Shown here: piece by piece, positions 16,467 through 25,589 of the stretch
Position numbering within the stretch: the first letter of the stretch is position 1
How the letters are laid out: each line of letters begins with the position of its first letter
Position numbers and translations under genes: made by a program
The notes under the pieces: generated by a model
Told to the model about the DNA's origin: nothing
Databases searched by the model: none
What the model saw: the letters and a program-made list of their open reading frames with translations, nothing else
DNA from: Actinomyces bowdenii
GTDB taxonomy: Bacteria; Actinomycetota; Actinomycetes; Actinomycetales; Actinomycetaceae
NCBI RefSeq assembly: GCF_017592395.1
Contig: NZ_JAGFOU010000012.1
Span: 27,046 to 91,045, forward strand
Length of the DNA: 64,000 bases
Reading direction: 5' to 3'

Positions 16467-17237
16467 ATGACCCGTCAGCTCGACCTCACCGTTCAGGGGG
16501 TAGTCGGCACCCACCCCCTCCTGTCCCGCGTGGGCAGCAGGAACCGCCCCTACTGCCGCTTCCGGGTGGCCGTCACCCCCACCTACCGCACCGACCAGGG
16601 ATGGCACAACGGCGAGACCATGTGGTTCACCGCCAAGGCCTGGGGGCAGCTGGCTGAGAACATCAGCCGCTCCATGCACAAGGGCGACCCCGTCCTGCTC
16701 TCCGGGCGCCTGGCCGAGGACACCTGGGACTCCGGGAGCGGGGAGCGCTCCAGCAATGTCATCGTCCTGCAATCCGCCGGCCACGACCTGACCCGGGGCG
16801 AGACCCGCTTCATGCGGATCAAGCCGGTGCCGGCCACGGCGGACAGCAGTGACGGCGAGGACCGCGGCGAGGGTGCCGACGGCGGCGACGGCGCGCAGGG
16901 CGCTGCCGGCACCGGGGGCACGGGCGGTGCTGCCAGTGCCGGAGCTGTCGCCGCCGGCCCGGCGGGCTCGGAGGGGGCCGGGGGAGCGGGAGTACCCGGA
17001 ACCGCGGGCAGCGCCGGCTCAGCGGGGTCCCCCGCAGCGCCCGACTCCGCCCCCTCCGCCCTGACGCCCAGCTGGGAGCCCGATGCCCAGGGGGCCGGGC
17101 GGGACGGTGACGAGCAGTCCCCGGACCCCCGCGGCGAGGGGCTCGTGAGCCCCGTCCCGCTCGTCACCGTCCCCCAGCCGCCCCACCGGTCTGCCGACTA
17201 CATGGTGGTCGGCGAGCTGCCCGACCCCGTCCTCTGA
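16467..17237 (+). CDS. ssb: Single-stranded DNA-binding protein (paralogue)
   Basis: A 256-residue protein whose first 110 residues form an SSB OB-fold: TVQGVVGTHPLLSRVG, NRPYCRFRVAVTPTYR, TMWFTAKAWGQLAENI, KGDPVLLSGRLAEDTW. The next 110 or so residues are a low-complexity Gly/Ala/Ser-rich tail (SSB intrinsically disordered linker). The C-terminal tip ends MVVGELPDPVL instead of the acidic DDDIPF-like tip that recruits repair proteins in canonical SSB, so this is more likely an SsbB-type accessory copy. The start is ATG 16467, preceded by AAGGAG at 16454-16459. It stands alone between the GTPase pair and a convergent small gene. Nothing is visible in the 255 bp before it. Confidence 0.85.
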   Translation: MTRQLDLTVQGVVGTHPLLSRVGSRNRPYCRFRVAVTPTYRTDQGWHNGETMWFTAKAWGQLAENISRSMHKGDPVLLSGRLAEDTWDSGSGERSSNVIVLQSAGHDLTRGETRFMRIKPVPATADSSDGEDRGEGADGGDGAQGAAGTGGTGGAASAGAVAAGPAGSEGAGGAGVPGTAGSAGSAGSPAAPDSAPSALTPSWEPDAQGAGRDGDEQSPDPRGEGLVSPVPLVTVPQPPHRSADYMVVGELPDPVL

Positions 17238-17285
17238 CAGGCCGCCCGGGTGCAGCGCTCCCGGGGATCCGCACGGACGGAGGGC

Positions 17286-17816
17286 TCAGTGCTCGTGCAG
17301 GAGGTAGTCGAGGTCGGCCGGGTGGGGAGTGCGCAGGACCTCGATGAGGATCCTGGTGGTCTGCTCGGCTGCGGAGGCGCCGTCGGGCAGGAGCCTGCTC
17401 AGAGCCTCCTCCCCCTGCCACCCCAGGGCCTCCAGCGCCTGGCGCTGGCTGCGGCCCAGCAGGGCCCGGCCCCGGGCATCCCGGGCGGGAACCGCCACCT
17501 GGACGCCGTCGCCGCGCCCCACCAGCACCACGCCCGGGGGCTCGGGGGAGACCCCGCCCTGGGCCCGCTCGCCCCCGCGGCGCAGCAGCCGCAGTCCGCG
17601 GCGCCGCGGGAGGTCATCCGGGTCGGCCACCACCGCGGGCGCGGTCAGCAGCACCGTGGCGCCACTGGTGGCCCCCGGGGCGGGCCGGGGGCGGCAGGCC
17701 TCCTCCAGGAGGACCCCCAGGGAGGGGGTGAAGCGGGCCCATGAGCCCAGGTCCACGCGACAGGAGAAGGCATCGGCGCCACGGGGCTGGTGGGGCGCGG
17801 TCGGCGGCTGGCTCAT
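17286..17816 (-). CDS. Hypothetical protein (possible YbjN/TY-Chap-like)
   Basis: A 176-residue soluble protein with no signal peptide or membrane span. Residues 20-55 ([19 protein letters not shown]) and the C-terminal helix ([16 protein letters not shown] through LDYLLHEH) recall the actinobacterial YbjN/type-III-chaperone-like fold that often appears beside division genes, but I cannot assign it firmly. Codon use is like the neighbours. It is convergent with the ssb gene and divergent from ftsE. Confidence 0.6.
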   Translation of the reverse strand: MSQPPTAPHQPRGADAFSCRVDLGSWARFTPSLGVLLEEACRPRPAPGATSGATVLLTAPAVVADPDDLPRRRGLRLLRRGGERAQGGVSPEPPGVVLVGRGDGVQVAVPARDARGRALLGRSQRQALEALGWQGEEALSRLLPDGASAAEQTTRILIEVLRTPHPADLDYLLHEH

Positions 17817-18077
17817 GGCCTCACACTAGCCCCGCGCCAGGCGTCCCCCGGCTGCGCCCGACGGTCCCGGCGGTGGGCCGGGCCGAGCCGGGACGGGGCT
17901 TGCGGCGAGGATCACGGGAGGGCCGCAGCGCGCGGATCGGCGCACCCCACAGCCCGGCCGGGCGTGTCACAACCACGGAATCGCCGGCGCGCCGCATACC
18001 GTGAGCAGGAGCCCGGGCGCCGCGCCCGGGACTTCCCGGGACCAGCCCGGGAGCGCAGTCAGGGGAGCAGCCAGCCG

Positions 18078-18767
18078 ATGATCCGCTTCGATCACGTCTC
18101 CAAGGTCTACAAGCGAGGGGCGCGTCCCGCCCTCGATGAGGTCGACATCACCGTCGAGCGCGACGAGTTCGTCTTCCTCGTGGGCGCCTCGGGGTCGGGG
18201 AAGTCCACCTTCCTGCGCCTGGCGCTGCGCGAGGAGCGCCCCACCTCCGGCAAGGTCCACGTCCTGGGCCGCGACCTGTCCCAGGTCTCCTCCTGGAAGG
18301 TCCCCCAGCTGCGCCGGGAGATGGGCTTCGTCTTCCAGGACTTCCGGCTGCTGGAGAGCAAGAGCGTCCTGGAGAACGTGGCCCTGGCCTCCCAGGTCAT
18401 CGGCAAGCCCCGCCACTACATCCTGTCCGCCGTGCCCGAGGCCCTGGACCTGGTGGGCCTGGAGGGCAAGGAGAAGCGCCTGCCCCACGAGCTCTCCGGC
18501 GGCGAGCAGCAGCGCGTGGCCATCGCCCGCGCCATGGTCAACCGGCCCAAGCTCCTCATGGCCGATGAGCCCACCGGGAACCTCGACCCCTCCACCTCCG
18601 TGGGGATCATGCGGCTGCTGGACCGCATCAACCGCCAGGGCACCACCGTGGTCATGGCCACCCACGACGACGAGATCGTCGACCAGATGCGCAAGCGCGT
18701 CATCGAGCTCAAGGCCGGCAGGGTCGTGCGCGATCAGGACCGCGGCGTCTACGGCTCTGACCGCTGA
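18078..18767 (+). CDS. ftsE: Cell-division ABC ATPase FtsE
   Basis: A 229-residue ATPase that, with FtsX, links cytosolic ATP hydrolysis at the division site to peptidoglycan hydrolases outside. It begins [14 protein letters not shown] and carries Walker [10 protein letters not shown] (about 36-44), FVFQDFRLL, signature LSGGEQQRV and [11 protein letters not shown], followed by the switch histidine in [12 protein letters not shown] 18078 is preceded by GGGGAG. The gene leads an ftsE-ftsX-peptidase-smpB run with short gaps, a standard actinobacterial arrangement. Confidence 0.95.
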   Translation: MIRFDHVSKVYKRGARPALDEVDITVERDEFVFLVGASGSGKSTFLRLALREERPTSGKVHVLGRDLSQVSSWKVPQLRREMGFVFQDFRLLESKSVLENVALASQVIGKPRHYILSAVPEALDLVGLEGKEKRLPHELSGGEQQRVAIARAMVNRPKLLMADEPTGNLDPSTSVGIMRLLDRINRQGTTVVMATHDDEIVDQMRKRVIELKAGRVVRDQDRGVYGSDR

Positions 18768-18779
18768 AGGAGAAAGCAC

Positions 18780-19694
18780 ATGCGACTTCGTTTCATCCTC
18801 TCCGAGACCATCAAGGGCCTGACCCGCAACAGCGCCATGACGGTCTCGGTCATCCTGGTCGCCTTCGTCTCCCTGCTGTTCGTGGGCGCCTCGGGCCTGC
18901 TCCAGGCCCAGATCGCCGCGATGAAGGGCGAGTGGTACGACAAGGTCGAGGTCTCGGTCTACATGTGCCCGCAGGCCTCGGCCTATCCCACCTGCGCCGA
19001 GGGCGAGGCCAGCCAGGAGCAGATCGACGCCGTGGAGCGGACGGTCAACCAGTCCCTGGCCTCCTTCGTGGAGTCCTACCACATCGAGTCCAAGGCCGAG
19101 GCCTACAAGAACTTCAAGGCCTCCTTCGGCAACTCGGCGGTGGGCCGCAACGCCACCGAGGAGATGATGCCGGTGTCCTTCAGGATCAAGCTCGTCGATC
19201 CTGAGAACTACGAGGTGGTGGCCGAGCAGTTCGGCGGGCACGCCGGGGTGGAGCGCGTGGTCGACCAGAGATCGATTCTCGAGCCCCTCTTCCTGATGAT
19301 GAACCGGGCCTCCTGGATCACCGGGGGGCTGGCGGCCATCATGGGGGTGGCCGCGGTCCTGCTCATCTCCACCACCATCCGCCTGTCGGCCATGTCCCGC
19401 TCCCGGGAGACCGGGATCATGCGCCTGGTGGGCGCCTCCAACCTCTTCATCCAGCTGCCCTTCATCCTCGAGGGCGTCGTCGCCGCCCTCATCGGCGCGC
19501 TGCTGGCAGTGGGGACACTGTGGGCCGGGGTGAACTACGTGGTCGAGACCTGGCTGGCAGGATCGATCAGCTTCACCAGCGCCTTCATCGACACCACCGC
19601 CGTGGCCTACCTGGCGCCCTGGCTCATCCTGGCGGCCATCGTCCTGGCGGCCCTGTCCTCCGCCTTCTCCCTGTCGAAGTACACAAAGGTCTGA
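18780..19694 (+). CDS. ftsX: Cell-division membrane protein FtsX
   Basis: A 304-residue partner of FtsE with the family's four membrane spans (about 21-43, 179-200, 225-250 and 272-298) and a large extracellular loop between the first two. That loop includes two cysteines (MCPQASAYPTC, about residues 62-71) that could form a disulfide. The C-terminal half has the FtsX hallmark SRSRETGIMRLVGASNLFIQ. It begins 12 bases after ftsE with AAGGAG just before. The next gene, a coiled-coil LytM peptidase, is probably the hydrolase or activator it controls. Confidence 0.95.
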   Translation: MRLRFILSETIKGLTRNSAMTVSVILVAFVSLLFVGASGLLQAQIAAMKGEWYDKVEVSVYMCPQASAYPTCAEGEASQEQIDAVERTVNQSLASFVESYHIESKAEAYKNFKASFGNSAVGRNATEEMMPVSFRIKLVDPENYEVVAEQFGGHAGVERVVDQRSILEPLFLMMNRASWITGGLAAIMGVAAVLLISTTIRLSAMSRSRETGIMRLVGASNLFIQLPFILEGVVAALIGALLAVGTLWAGVNYVVETWLAGSISFTSAFIDTTAVAYLAPWLILAAIVLAALSSAFSLSKYTKV

Positions 19695-19699
19695 TCATC

Positions 19700-20989
19700 A
19701 TGGTCCCCCCTCGTCCTGCCGCCCGCCCGCGCCGGCGCCTCGCCGTCGTCGTGCTCGCCGCCCTCAGCCTCGTGCTCATGCCCATGGGCCTGGCCGTGGC
19801 CGATGAGCGCTCCGACGCCGTGGAGGATCAGCAGGACGCCCAGCGCAGGCAGCAGGAGCTGGTCGCCTCCCTGGAGGGGGTCAGCGCCGAGCTCGGCCAG
19901 GCCTACATCGATCTGCAGAACGCCCAGAGCGCCCTGACCACCGCCGAGGCCGACCTGTCCACCGCGCAGACCACCCTGGCGGAGAAGGAGCGCGAGCAGG
20001 AGATCGCCTCCGAGCGGCTGGACACCGCCACGGAGAACCTCAGCACCATCCAGCAGGAGGCCGCCGCCTCCGAGAGCACGGCCACCACGAACTCCGAGTC
20101 GGTGGCCGAGATCGTCGTGGCCACCTACCAGGGCGATAACTCGGTGAGCTCGTGGACCTACGTGCTGGCCTCCCAGGATGTCGCCGAGCTCAATCAGCGG
20201 GCCTCCGCCATGGAGATCGGCTCGGGCGTCCAGGAGGCGGTCCTGGCCCAGGCCGAGGCCGAGCGGGCCAGGAACGCCAACCGTGAGGCCCGCCAGGATG
20301 CCGCCACTCAGCGGGTCTCCACGCTCAAGGACGAGGCCGACGCCGCAGAGAAGGCGGCCCAGCAGGCCAAGGACACCGCCCAGACCAAGCGCGACGAGGT
20401 CGCCCAGGCCGCCGCCACCGCCCAGTCGGCCACCACCACCCTGGAGGAGCGCAAGGCCGGCCTGGAGGCCCAGCAGGCCCAGGCCGCCGCCGACGAGGAG
20501 GCCGCAGCGGCCACCATCGCCAGGATCGATGAGGCCAACCGCGGCACCTCGGCCCCGGCGCCCGCCACCGCCTCCGATCTGGGCGGGGGCTCCATCGGCC
20601 ACCCCATCGCCGGGCCGCTGAGCGTCGCCTCGCCCTTCGGCTACCGCATCCACCCCATCACCGGGGAGAGCCGGCTGCATGCGGGGGTGGACCTGGTGGC
20701 CTCCACCGGAACCCCCCAGTACGCCGGTGTCGATGGGACCGTCACCACCTTCTCCAACTCCTCGTGCGGCAACGGGGTCTTCGTCAACGGCGGCATCATC
20801 GACGGCCAGTCCGTCATCCTGGCCTACTGCCACCTCTCGCAGCACTCGGTGCCCGACGGCGCCACCGTCTCGCGCGGCGACACCATCGGCCTGACCGGCA
20901 TGACCGGGGGCGCCACCGGCCCCCACGTCCACTTCGAGGTCATCGTCAACGGCTCGGAGATCGACCCCATGTCCCTGCCAGGCTTCTGA
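19700..20989 (+). CDS. Secreted coiled-coil M23 (LytM) peptidase, EnvC-like
   Basis: A 429-residue exported protein. A signal peptide covers about residues 1-33. Two long Glu/Ala/Gln-rich coiled-coil stretches (about 35-145 and 175-290) surround a short globular part, and a LytM/M23 domain occupies about 300-428. The zinc ligands look intact: HAGVDL near 325 and HVHFEV near 412, so it may be an active endopeptidase, unlike enteric EnvC, which is a non-catalytic activator. It starts five bases after the ftsX stop, so the product is probably handled by FtsEX at the septum. The coiled-coil plus LytM layout matches EnvC; mycobacteria use an NlpC/P60 protein (RipC) in this place. Confidence 0.88.
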   Translation: MVPPRPAARPRRRLAVVVLAALSLVLMPMGLAVADERSDAVEDQQDAQRRQQELVASLEGVSAELGQAYIDLQNAQSALTTAEADLSTAQTTLAEKEREQEIASERLDTATENLSTIQQEAAASESTATTNSESVAEIVVATYQGDNSVSSWTYVLASQDVAELNQRASAMEIGSGVQEAVLAQAEAERARNANREARQDAATQRVSTLKDEADAAEKAAQQAKDTAQTKRDEVAQAAATAQSATTTLEERKAGLEAQQAQAAADEEAAAATIARIDEANRGTSAPAPATASDLGGGSIGHPIAGPLSVASPFGYRIHPITGESRLHAGVDLVASTGTPQYAGVDGTVTTFSNSSCGNGVFVNGGIIDGQSVILAYCHLSQHSVPDGATVSRGDTIGLTGMTGGATGPHVHFEVIVNGSEIDPMSLPGF

Positions 20990-21103
20990 TCGGGGCCGTC
21001 AGGCTTCGGGGGCCGCGGAAGGCGGCGTAGACTCCTGTGCTCGGCGCGCAGCCGCGCCCGGGCGCCCGCGCCCGATGACGAGAGCCTGGGGAAGGAGACG
21101 ACG

Positions 21104-21643
21104 ATGAGCCCCACCGCCGCGAGGTCCAAGCGGCCCGCCAAGCCCACGCCAGGGCAGAGGGCAAAGGCCGCCTCCGATGCGCGCAAGACGATCGCCCGCA
21201 ACAGGAAGGCCACCCACGACTACACCATCGAGGACCGCTACGAGGCGGGCATGGTGCTCACCGGCACCGAGGTCAAGGCCCTGCGCATGGGCCGGGCCTC
21301 CCTGACCGAGGCCTGGGTCGAGCTCGACCGCCACGGGGAGGCCTGGCTCCAGGGCGCCCACATCCCCGAGTACCTCCAGGGGACCTGGAACAACCACTCC
21401 CCCCGGCGCAAGCGCAAGCTCCTGCTGCACCGCGGCGAGCTCGAGCGCCTGGCCATGCGCGTTCAGGCCAAGGGCTACACCGTGGTGCCCCTGGAGCTCT
21501 ACTTCATCCGGGGCCGGGTCAAGATCGAGATCGCCCTGGCCCGGGGCAAGCAGGACTGGGACAAGCGCCAGGCCCTGCGCGAGGCCCAGGACAAGCGGGA
21601 GGCGGCCCGCGCCATCGCCGCGGCCAACCGCAGGCGGGGCTGA
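21104..21643 (+). CDS. smpB: SsrA-binding protein SmpB
   Basis: A 179-residue protein that brings tmRNA to stalled ribosomes. Typical blocks are [58 protein letters not shown] and [18 protein letters not shown], with a basic C-terminal tail ([19 protein letters not shown]) that enters the mRNA channel. An extra 20-residue Ala/Lys-rich N-terminus is common in actinobacteria. ATG 21104 has GAAGGAG upstream. The ssrA gene follows about 140 bp downstream, so both parts of the rescue system are together. Confidence 0.96.
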   Translation: MSPTAARSKRPAKPTPGQRAKAASDARKTIARNRKATHDYTIEDRYEAGMVLTGTEVKALRMGRASLTEAWVELDRHGEAWLQGAHIPEYLQGTWNNHSPRRKRKLLLHRGELERLAMRVQAKGYTVVPLELYFIRGRVKIEIALARGKQDWDKRQALREAQDKREAARAIAAANRRRG

Positions 21644-21672
21644 GCCGGCACCGGTGGCGCCGGCGGCCTCGG

Positions 21673-21702
21673 CAGTACCAGCAGTACCGCCAGTACTGGC
21701 GG
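21673..21702. repeat. Triple CAGTAC repeat ending in a 16-bp palindrome
   Basis: CAGTAC occurs at 21673, 21682 and 21691, exactly 9 bp apart. The last copy is the centre of the perfect palindrome CCGCCAGTACTGGCGG (21687-21702). It sits between smpB and the -10-like TAGGAT at 21720-21725 upstream of ssrA, near the expected -35 position, so it may be a regulator site or the smpB terminator. Confidence 0.5.
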
Positions 21703-21780
21703 TGGGCCCGGGACCCTGCTAGGATCTTCCACTGCTGCGCCATGGTGATGAACGGGCGCGGCGGCAGTGAGAACTGCATA

Positions 21781-22151
21781 GGGGATGATCGGTTTCGACG
21801 ACGGTCGTGGGTTCAGGGGAAGCGGGTCGAGGATGCACAGTCATCTCGTCAACGCTCTGTGCGAACCAATAGGTGCCGATAACACTCGCACCGACTTCGC
21901 CCTCGCCGCCTGAGCGAGCCTCGAAGTCCGTCAGCCCGGGGAGCGCTCCCGCCCCGGTTCCTGGCGTCATCCAGGGAGCCACTGCTGAGGAGCCGTGTCG
22001 GTAGGCTCCTCGGGACTCCTCATCGACTGAGCCCGTCGGCGCCCTTGCTCGCGTGAGGCGCCGGGGCTGAGAAAATCACCAGCGAGCTGCACCCGGAGAA
22101 GTCCTGTTGCACGCCCGTCGGACGGGGGTTCGATTCCCCCCATCTCCACCA
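21781..22151 (+). ncRNA. ssrA: Transfer-messenger RNA (tmRNA)
   Basis: A one-piece tmRNA of about 371 nt. The 5' end GGGGATGATCGGTTTCGAC pairs with the 3' end CATCTCC, then A and encoded CCA; the 3' part holds the T-arm GGTTCGATTCC. The tag reading frame at 21875-21913 encodes ADNTRTDFALAA and a TGA stop, with the Ala-Leu-Ala-Ala end recognised by proteases; this tag is of the type I recall for Actinomyces. A TAGGAT box at 21720-21725 would start a precursor with a 5' leader of about 50 nt. Confidence 0.96.
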
Positions 22152-22333
22152 CAGGCCCCCTGGCGCATCGCGCCCGGGGGCCTGCTCGTGCTCGCTCGCC
22201 GGTGCGGCGCCCATCCCGCGCCTCCGGCGCGGATCCGGGGCTACACTTCCCGCCGTGGGCGGCAGCGCATTGCCGCCTCCCCGTCCCGTCCGACCGCACC
22301 CGGTCGCGGCCTGTCAGGCGAAGGAGCCAGGGC

Positions 22334-23839
22334 ATGCACTCCCTCCACCCACTCGACATCGCTGTCATCATCGCCTACTTCCTGGCGATGATCGGGATCG
22401 GCCTGTGGTCGATGCGCCGCACCAAGAGCCGCGAGGACTACCTGGTCGCGGGCCGCCGCCTTGGGTTCCCGGTGTTCTTCGGCTGCATCGCGGCACTGGC
22501 CGTGGGCGGGGCTGTCACCGTGGGCGGCACGGGCAAGGGCTACGAGGACGGCGTGGCCGGGATCCTGGTGGGAGGCTCCCTGGGCATGGGGCTCATCGCC
22601 CTGGGCATGCTCATCTCCTCCAAGCTCAACCGGCTGCGGGCCCTGAGCATCAACGAGGTGGTCGAGCGCAACTACGGCCCGGCGGCGCGGGTCTTCGGAG
22701 CGGTGCTGACGATCGTCTACACCATCGCCCTGACCGTGGTGCAGGTCGTGTCCATGGGGGCGATCGCCGCCGGCCTGTTCAAGATCCCCGAGACCGCGGC
22801 CATGGCGATCTCCGGCCTCGTCGTCGTCTTCTACACCTTCCTGGGCGGCATGTGGTCGGTGACCATGACCGACATCGTCCAGTTCGTCATCAAGACGCTC
22901 GGCGTGGTGATCCTGGTGCCGATCTTCGTCCTGGCCAGCCCGAGGATCGGCGGACTGTCCGGGTTCCTGGACAAGGTGCCCGAGACCCACTGGGACCTGG
23001 GGGCCTACGGATGGACCGGCACGCTGTACTGGATCCTCCTCTACGTCCCGGGCCTGGTCATCGGCCAGGACATCTGGCAGCGCGTCTTCACCGCCCGCAA
23101 CGAGCGCATCGCGCGCACCGGGACCATCCTGGCCGGCGTCTACTCGATCCTCTACGCCCTGTGCGCCGTGCTGCTGGGCATGGCCGTCCTGGCCGCGGGC
23201 ATCGAGGTCGACAACCCCGCCCTGGCCTTCGAGGCCGGGGTCAGCGCCTTCCTGCCCGCGGGCGTGGCGGGACTGCTCCTGGCCGCCGCCCTGGCCGCCT
23301 GCATGTCGGTGGCCTCCGGGACGATCCTGGCCTGCTCCACCGTGGTCTACAACGACCTGTACCTGCGCTTCGTGCGCGGTCAGAAGTCCTCGGAGTCGGC
23401 ATCCCACACCGGAGAGGCCAAGGCCGATGGGCAGGTGGCCACCAGCCGCGACGTGTGGATCAATCGTGCCATCGCGCTGTCCATCGGCCTGCTGACGGTG
23501 CTGCTGGCCGTCGTCATCTCCGACATCTTCAAGGCCCTGGACCTGGCCTACGGCTTCCTGTCGGGCTGCGTGTTCATCCCGGTCTTCTTCTCCTTCGTGC
23601 TGCGTCGCATCTCCCCGCGCGCGGGCCTGGTCTCCCTCGCCCTCAGCGCCCTGACCGTCGCCGGGACGATGGTCTACGGCGAGACCGGCGGGGGAGCGGA
23701 CTTCGCCATCGGCGGCAACTGGCCGATCACCTTCGGCATCATCGTGGGCCTGGTGTCCTACCTGAGCGTGACCGCGCTGGACCACAACCGCATCGTGCCC
23801 AACATCGAGATCGACGATGAGGCGCCCGCCCCAGCCTGA
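22334..23839 (+). CDS. Sodium:solute symporter family protein
   Basis: A 501-residue inner-membrane carrier of the SSS family with about 13 spans. The N-terminal span HPLDIAVIIAYFLAMIGIGL is followed by the family motif SREDYLVAGRRLG and by GGAVTVGGTGKGYEDG, and a later span carries YTFLGGMWSVTMTDIVQF. It moves a solute with sodium; the substrate cannot be read, though these carriers take up sugars, amino or organic acids and nucleosides. ATG 22334 has AAGGAG 7 bases upstream. The next gene, an aminotransferase, starts 42 bases after the stop and is probably in the same operon, which hints at an amino-acid-like substrate. Confidence 0.85.
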   Translation: MHSLHPLDIAVIIAYFLAMIGIGLWSMRRTKSREDYLVAGRRLGFPVFFGCIAALAVGGAVTVGGTGKGYEDGVAGILVGGSLGMGLIALGMLISSKLNRLRALSINEVVERNYGPAARVFGAVLTIVYTIALTVVQVVSMGAIAAGLFKIPETAAMAISGLVVVFYTFLGGMWSVTMTDIVQFVIKTLGVVILVPIFVLASPRIGGLSGFLDKVPETHWDLGAYGWTGTLYWILLYVPGLVIGQDIWQRVFTARNERIARTGTILAGVYSILYALCAVLLGMAVLAAGIEVDNPALAFEAGVSAFLPAGVAGLLLAAALAACMSVASGTILACSTVVYNDLYLRFVRGQKSSESASHTGEAKADGQVATSRDVWINRAIALSIGLLTVLLAVVISDIFKALDLAYGFLSGCVFIPVFFSFVLRRISPRAGLVSLALSALTVAGTMVYGETGGGADFAIGGNWPITFGIIVGLVSYLSVTALDHNRIVPNIEIDDEAPAPA

Positions 23840-23881
23840 GCCGGGGCAGGACCGATCCAGGGACACAGGAAGGAGGGCACC

Positions 23882-25138
23882 ATGACCCCAGACAGGACCC
23901 CGGCCGGCGGTCAGCGGCATGCGGCAGCGCCGGCCATGCGGTACGCCAGGCGCGAGCACGAGTTCCGCCCCTCCCCGGTGCGGGCGGTCTTCGAGCTCGC
24001 CCTCGACCCGCGGTTCGTGTCCCTGGCCGGGGGCAACCCGGACACCGCTCTGCTGCCGCACGAGGAGATCGCCGAGATCTCCTCCCGGCTCCTGCGCGAT
24101 CGGGGCGCCGAGATCCTCCAGTACGGCTCCGGGGCCGGCATCGGCGCCCTGGCGGAAGTGGTCGGCGGGCTCATGGCCACCCAGGGGGCGCAGGTCTCCT
24201 CCCGCGAGATCCTCATCACCACCGGCTCCCAGATGGGGATCGACCTGGCCACCAAGCTGCTGTGCGACCCCGGCGACGTCATCGTGGCCGAGGGGCCCAC
24301 CTATGTGGGCGCCATGGGTGTCTTCGGCGCCTATGAGGCCCAGCTGCGCCAGATCCCCGTGGACGGCGAGGGCCTGGTGCCCCAGGCACTGGAGGAGGCC
24401 CTCGACGCGGTGGAGGCGGAGGGTCGGCGCGTGGGCTACCTCTACACGATCCCGCACCACCAGAACCCCTCGGGCACCACCCTGTCGCTGACGCGGCGAG
24501 AGCAGGTGGTCGAGATCTGCGCGCGCCGGGGGGTGCCGATCGTCGAGGACGACCCCTATGCCCTCGTCGGCTTCCCGGGAACCGAGCCGCTCGCCTCCCT
24601 GTACTCCCTCAACCCTGCGGGCGTGCTGCACCTGGGCTCCTTCTCCAAGATCTTCTCCCCGGGCATGCGGGTGGGGTGGATGGCGGCGCCGCCCCAGGTG
24701 CGCGACCGCCTCCAGATCGCCGGGGAGTCGGTGGACATCCACCCCAGCGTCCTGGCCCAGGAGATCATCGCGGCCTACGTGGGCACCCCCTCGTGGTCCG
24801 AGCACCTGGGCCGCCTGCGCCGGGCCTACGCCGGGCGCTGCCAGGGCCTCCTGGATGCACTGGCCCAGCACGCCCCCCAGGGGGTGTGCTGGACGGTGCC
24901 CTCCGGCGGCTTCTTCACCTGGGTGACCATCGACGGGGTGGACCCGGGCGCCGACATCCTGGGCGCGGCCATCGAGCGCGAGCTCATCATCGTGCCCGGG
25001 CGGGCCTGCTTCGCGGCAGACCCGCCCTCGGCGTGCCTGCGCCTGGCCCACTCCAGCTCCTCACCGCAGGTGCTCCAGGAGGGGGCGCGGCGCCTGGCCC
25101 GGGTGATCGACGACCTGCGCCGGGCCCACCCGGTCTGA
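23882..25138 (+). CDS. PLP-dependent aminotransferase, class I/II (2-aminoadipate type)
   Basis: A 418-residue fold-type I PLP enzyme. Visible blocks are SLAGGNPDTALLP, the QYGSGAGIGALAEV segment, TTGSQMGIDLATK, the N-P-S-G substrate loop in HQNPSGTT, VEDDPYALV with the PLP-ring aspartate, and the Schiff-base lysine in GSFSKIFSPGMRVGWM. These are typical of the aromatic/2-aminoadipate aminotransferase group (LysN/KatII-like, also the domain of MocR regulators), but there is no N-terminal DNA-binding domain here. The first 25 residues look disordered. Ribosome site AGGAAGGAGG precedes ATG 23882. It lies directly behind a sodium symporter gene. Confidence 0.88.
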   Translation: MTPDRTPAGGQRHAAAPAMRYARREHEFRPSPVRAVFELALDPRFVSLAGGNPDTALLPHEEIAEISSRLLRDRGAEILQYGSGAGIGALAEVVGGLMATQGAQVSSREILITTGSQMGIDLATKLLCDPGDVIVAEGPTYVGAMGVFGAYEAQLRQIPVDGEGLVPQALEEALDAVEAEGRRVGYLYTIPHHQNPSGTTLSLTRREQVVEICARRGVPIVEDDPYALVGFPGTEPLASLYSLNPAGVLHLGSFSKIFSPGMRVGWMAAPPQVRDRLQIAGESVDIHPSVLAQEIIAAYVGTPSWSEHLGRLRRAYAGRCQGLLDALAQHAPQGVCWTVPSGGFFTWVTIDGVDPGADILGAAIERELIIVPGRACFAADPPSACLRLAHSSSSPQVLQEGARRLARVIDDLRRAHPV

Positions 25139-25327
25139 GGCGGGACCGGGGCCGGGCGGTCGACGATGATCTCAGGGCCTTCATGTGCCGACCGGCCCCG
25201 GCACCCGGGGGAGTCCCCAGCCTTCCGCGGCGCGCGGCAGTCCTGCCAAGCGGAGAGCCGTATCCTCTGCGGCCTGGCGCCCGCCGAGGGCCACCCACGA
25301 CGGCCCTTGCCGCAAGTCCGCGCTCTC

Positions 25328-25352
25328 TGCGCTTCTCTGGGAGGTTGTGAGC
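25328..25352 (+). other. Possible relic of an IS481-type end
   Basis: The 25 bases from TGCGCTTC to GTTGTGAGC match the left end of the IS at 63874-63898 in 19 of 25 positions, including an uninterrupted GGGAGGTTGTGA. The bases after it (GGGTGGTGGGTGAGG) are also similar. No transposase remains; the surrounding 450 bp (25139-25589) contains no gene I can support. Confidence 0.35.
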
Positions 25353-25448
25353 AGGGAGGGTGGTGGGTGAGGGGTCTGTGGGGTGCCGGCAGTCGGGCCC
25401 GCCTCGGCCACAGAGGGCCGGCGTCGGTGGGGCGGGTTCACTTGGGCA

Positions 25449-25519
25449 TCACTTCGCGACAAAGGCGTCACTTCGCGACAAAGGCGTCACCTACAAGTAC
25501 CGTCCAAGTCGCGAAGTGA
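25449..25519. repeat. Direct and inverted short repeat cluster
   Basis: A 19-bp unit TCACTTCGCGACAAAGGCG occurs twice back to back (25449-25467, 25468-25486). Its first 12 bases recur inverted (GTCGCGAAGTGA, 25508-25519), so the array can fold into a 12-bp stem. It lies between two convergent genes and could act as a REP-like element or terminator. Confidence 0.75.
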
Positions 25520-25589
25520 CGTCCAACGTGAGTCCCGCGCCCCGTCGGAGGCCTTCCCCCACCTGTTCGCAGCCTCCCGGGAGGGACCC

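Noticed and set aside
22241..25051. Minus-strand frame of 936 codons
   Set aside because: Antisense to the symporter and aminotransferase genes, with no recognisable domain and biased composition.
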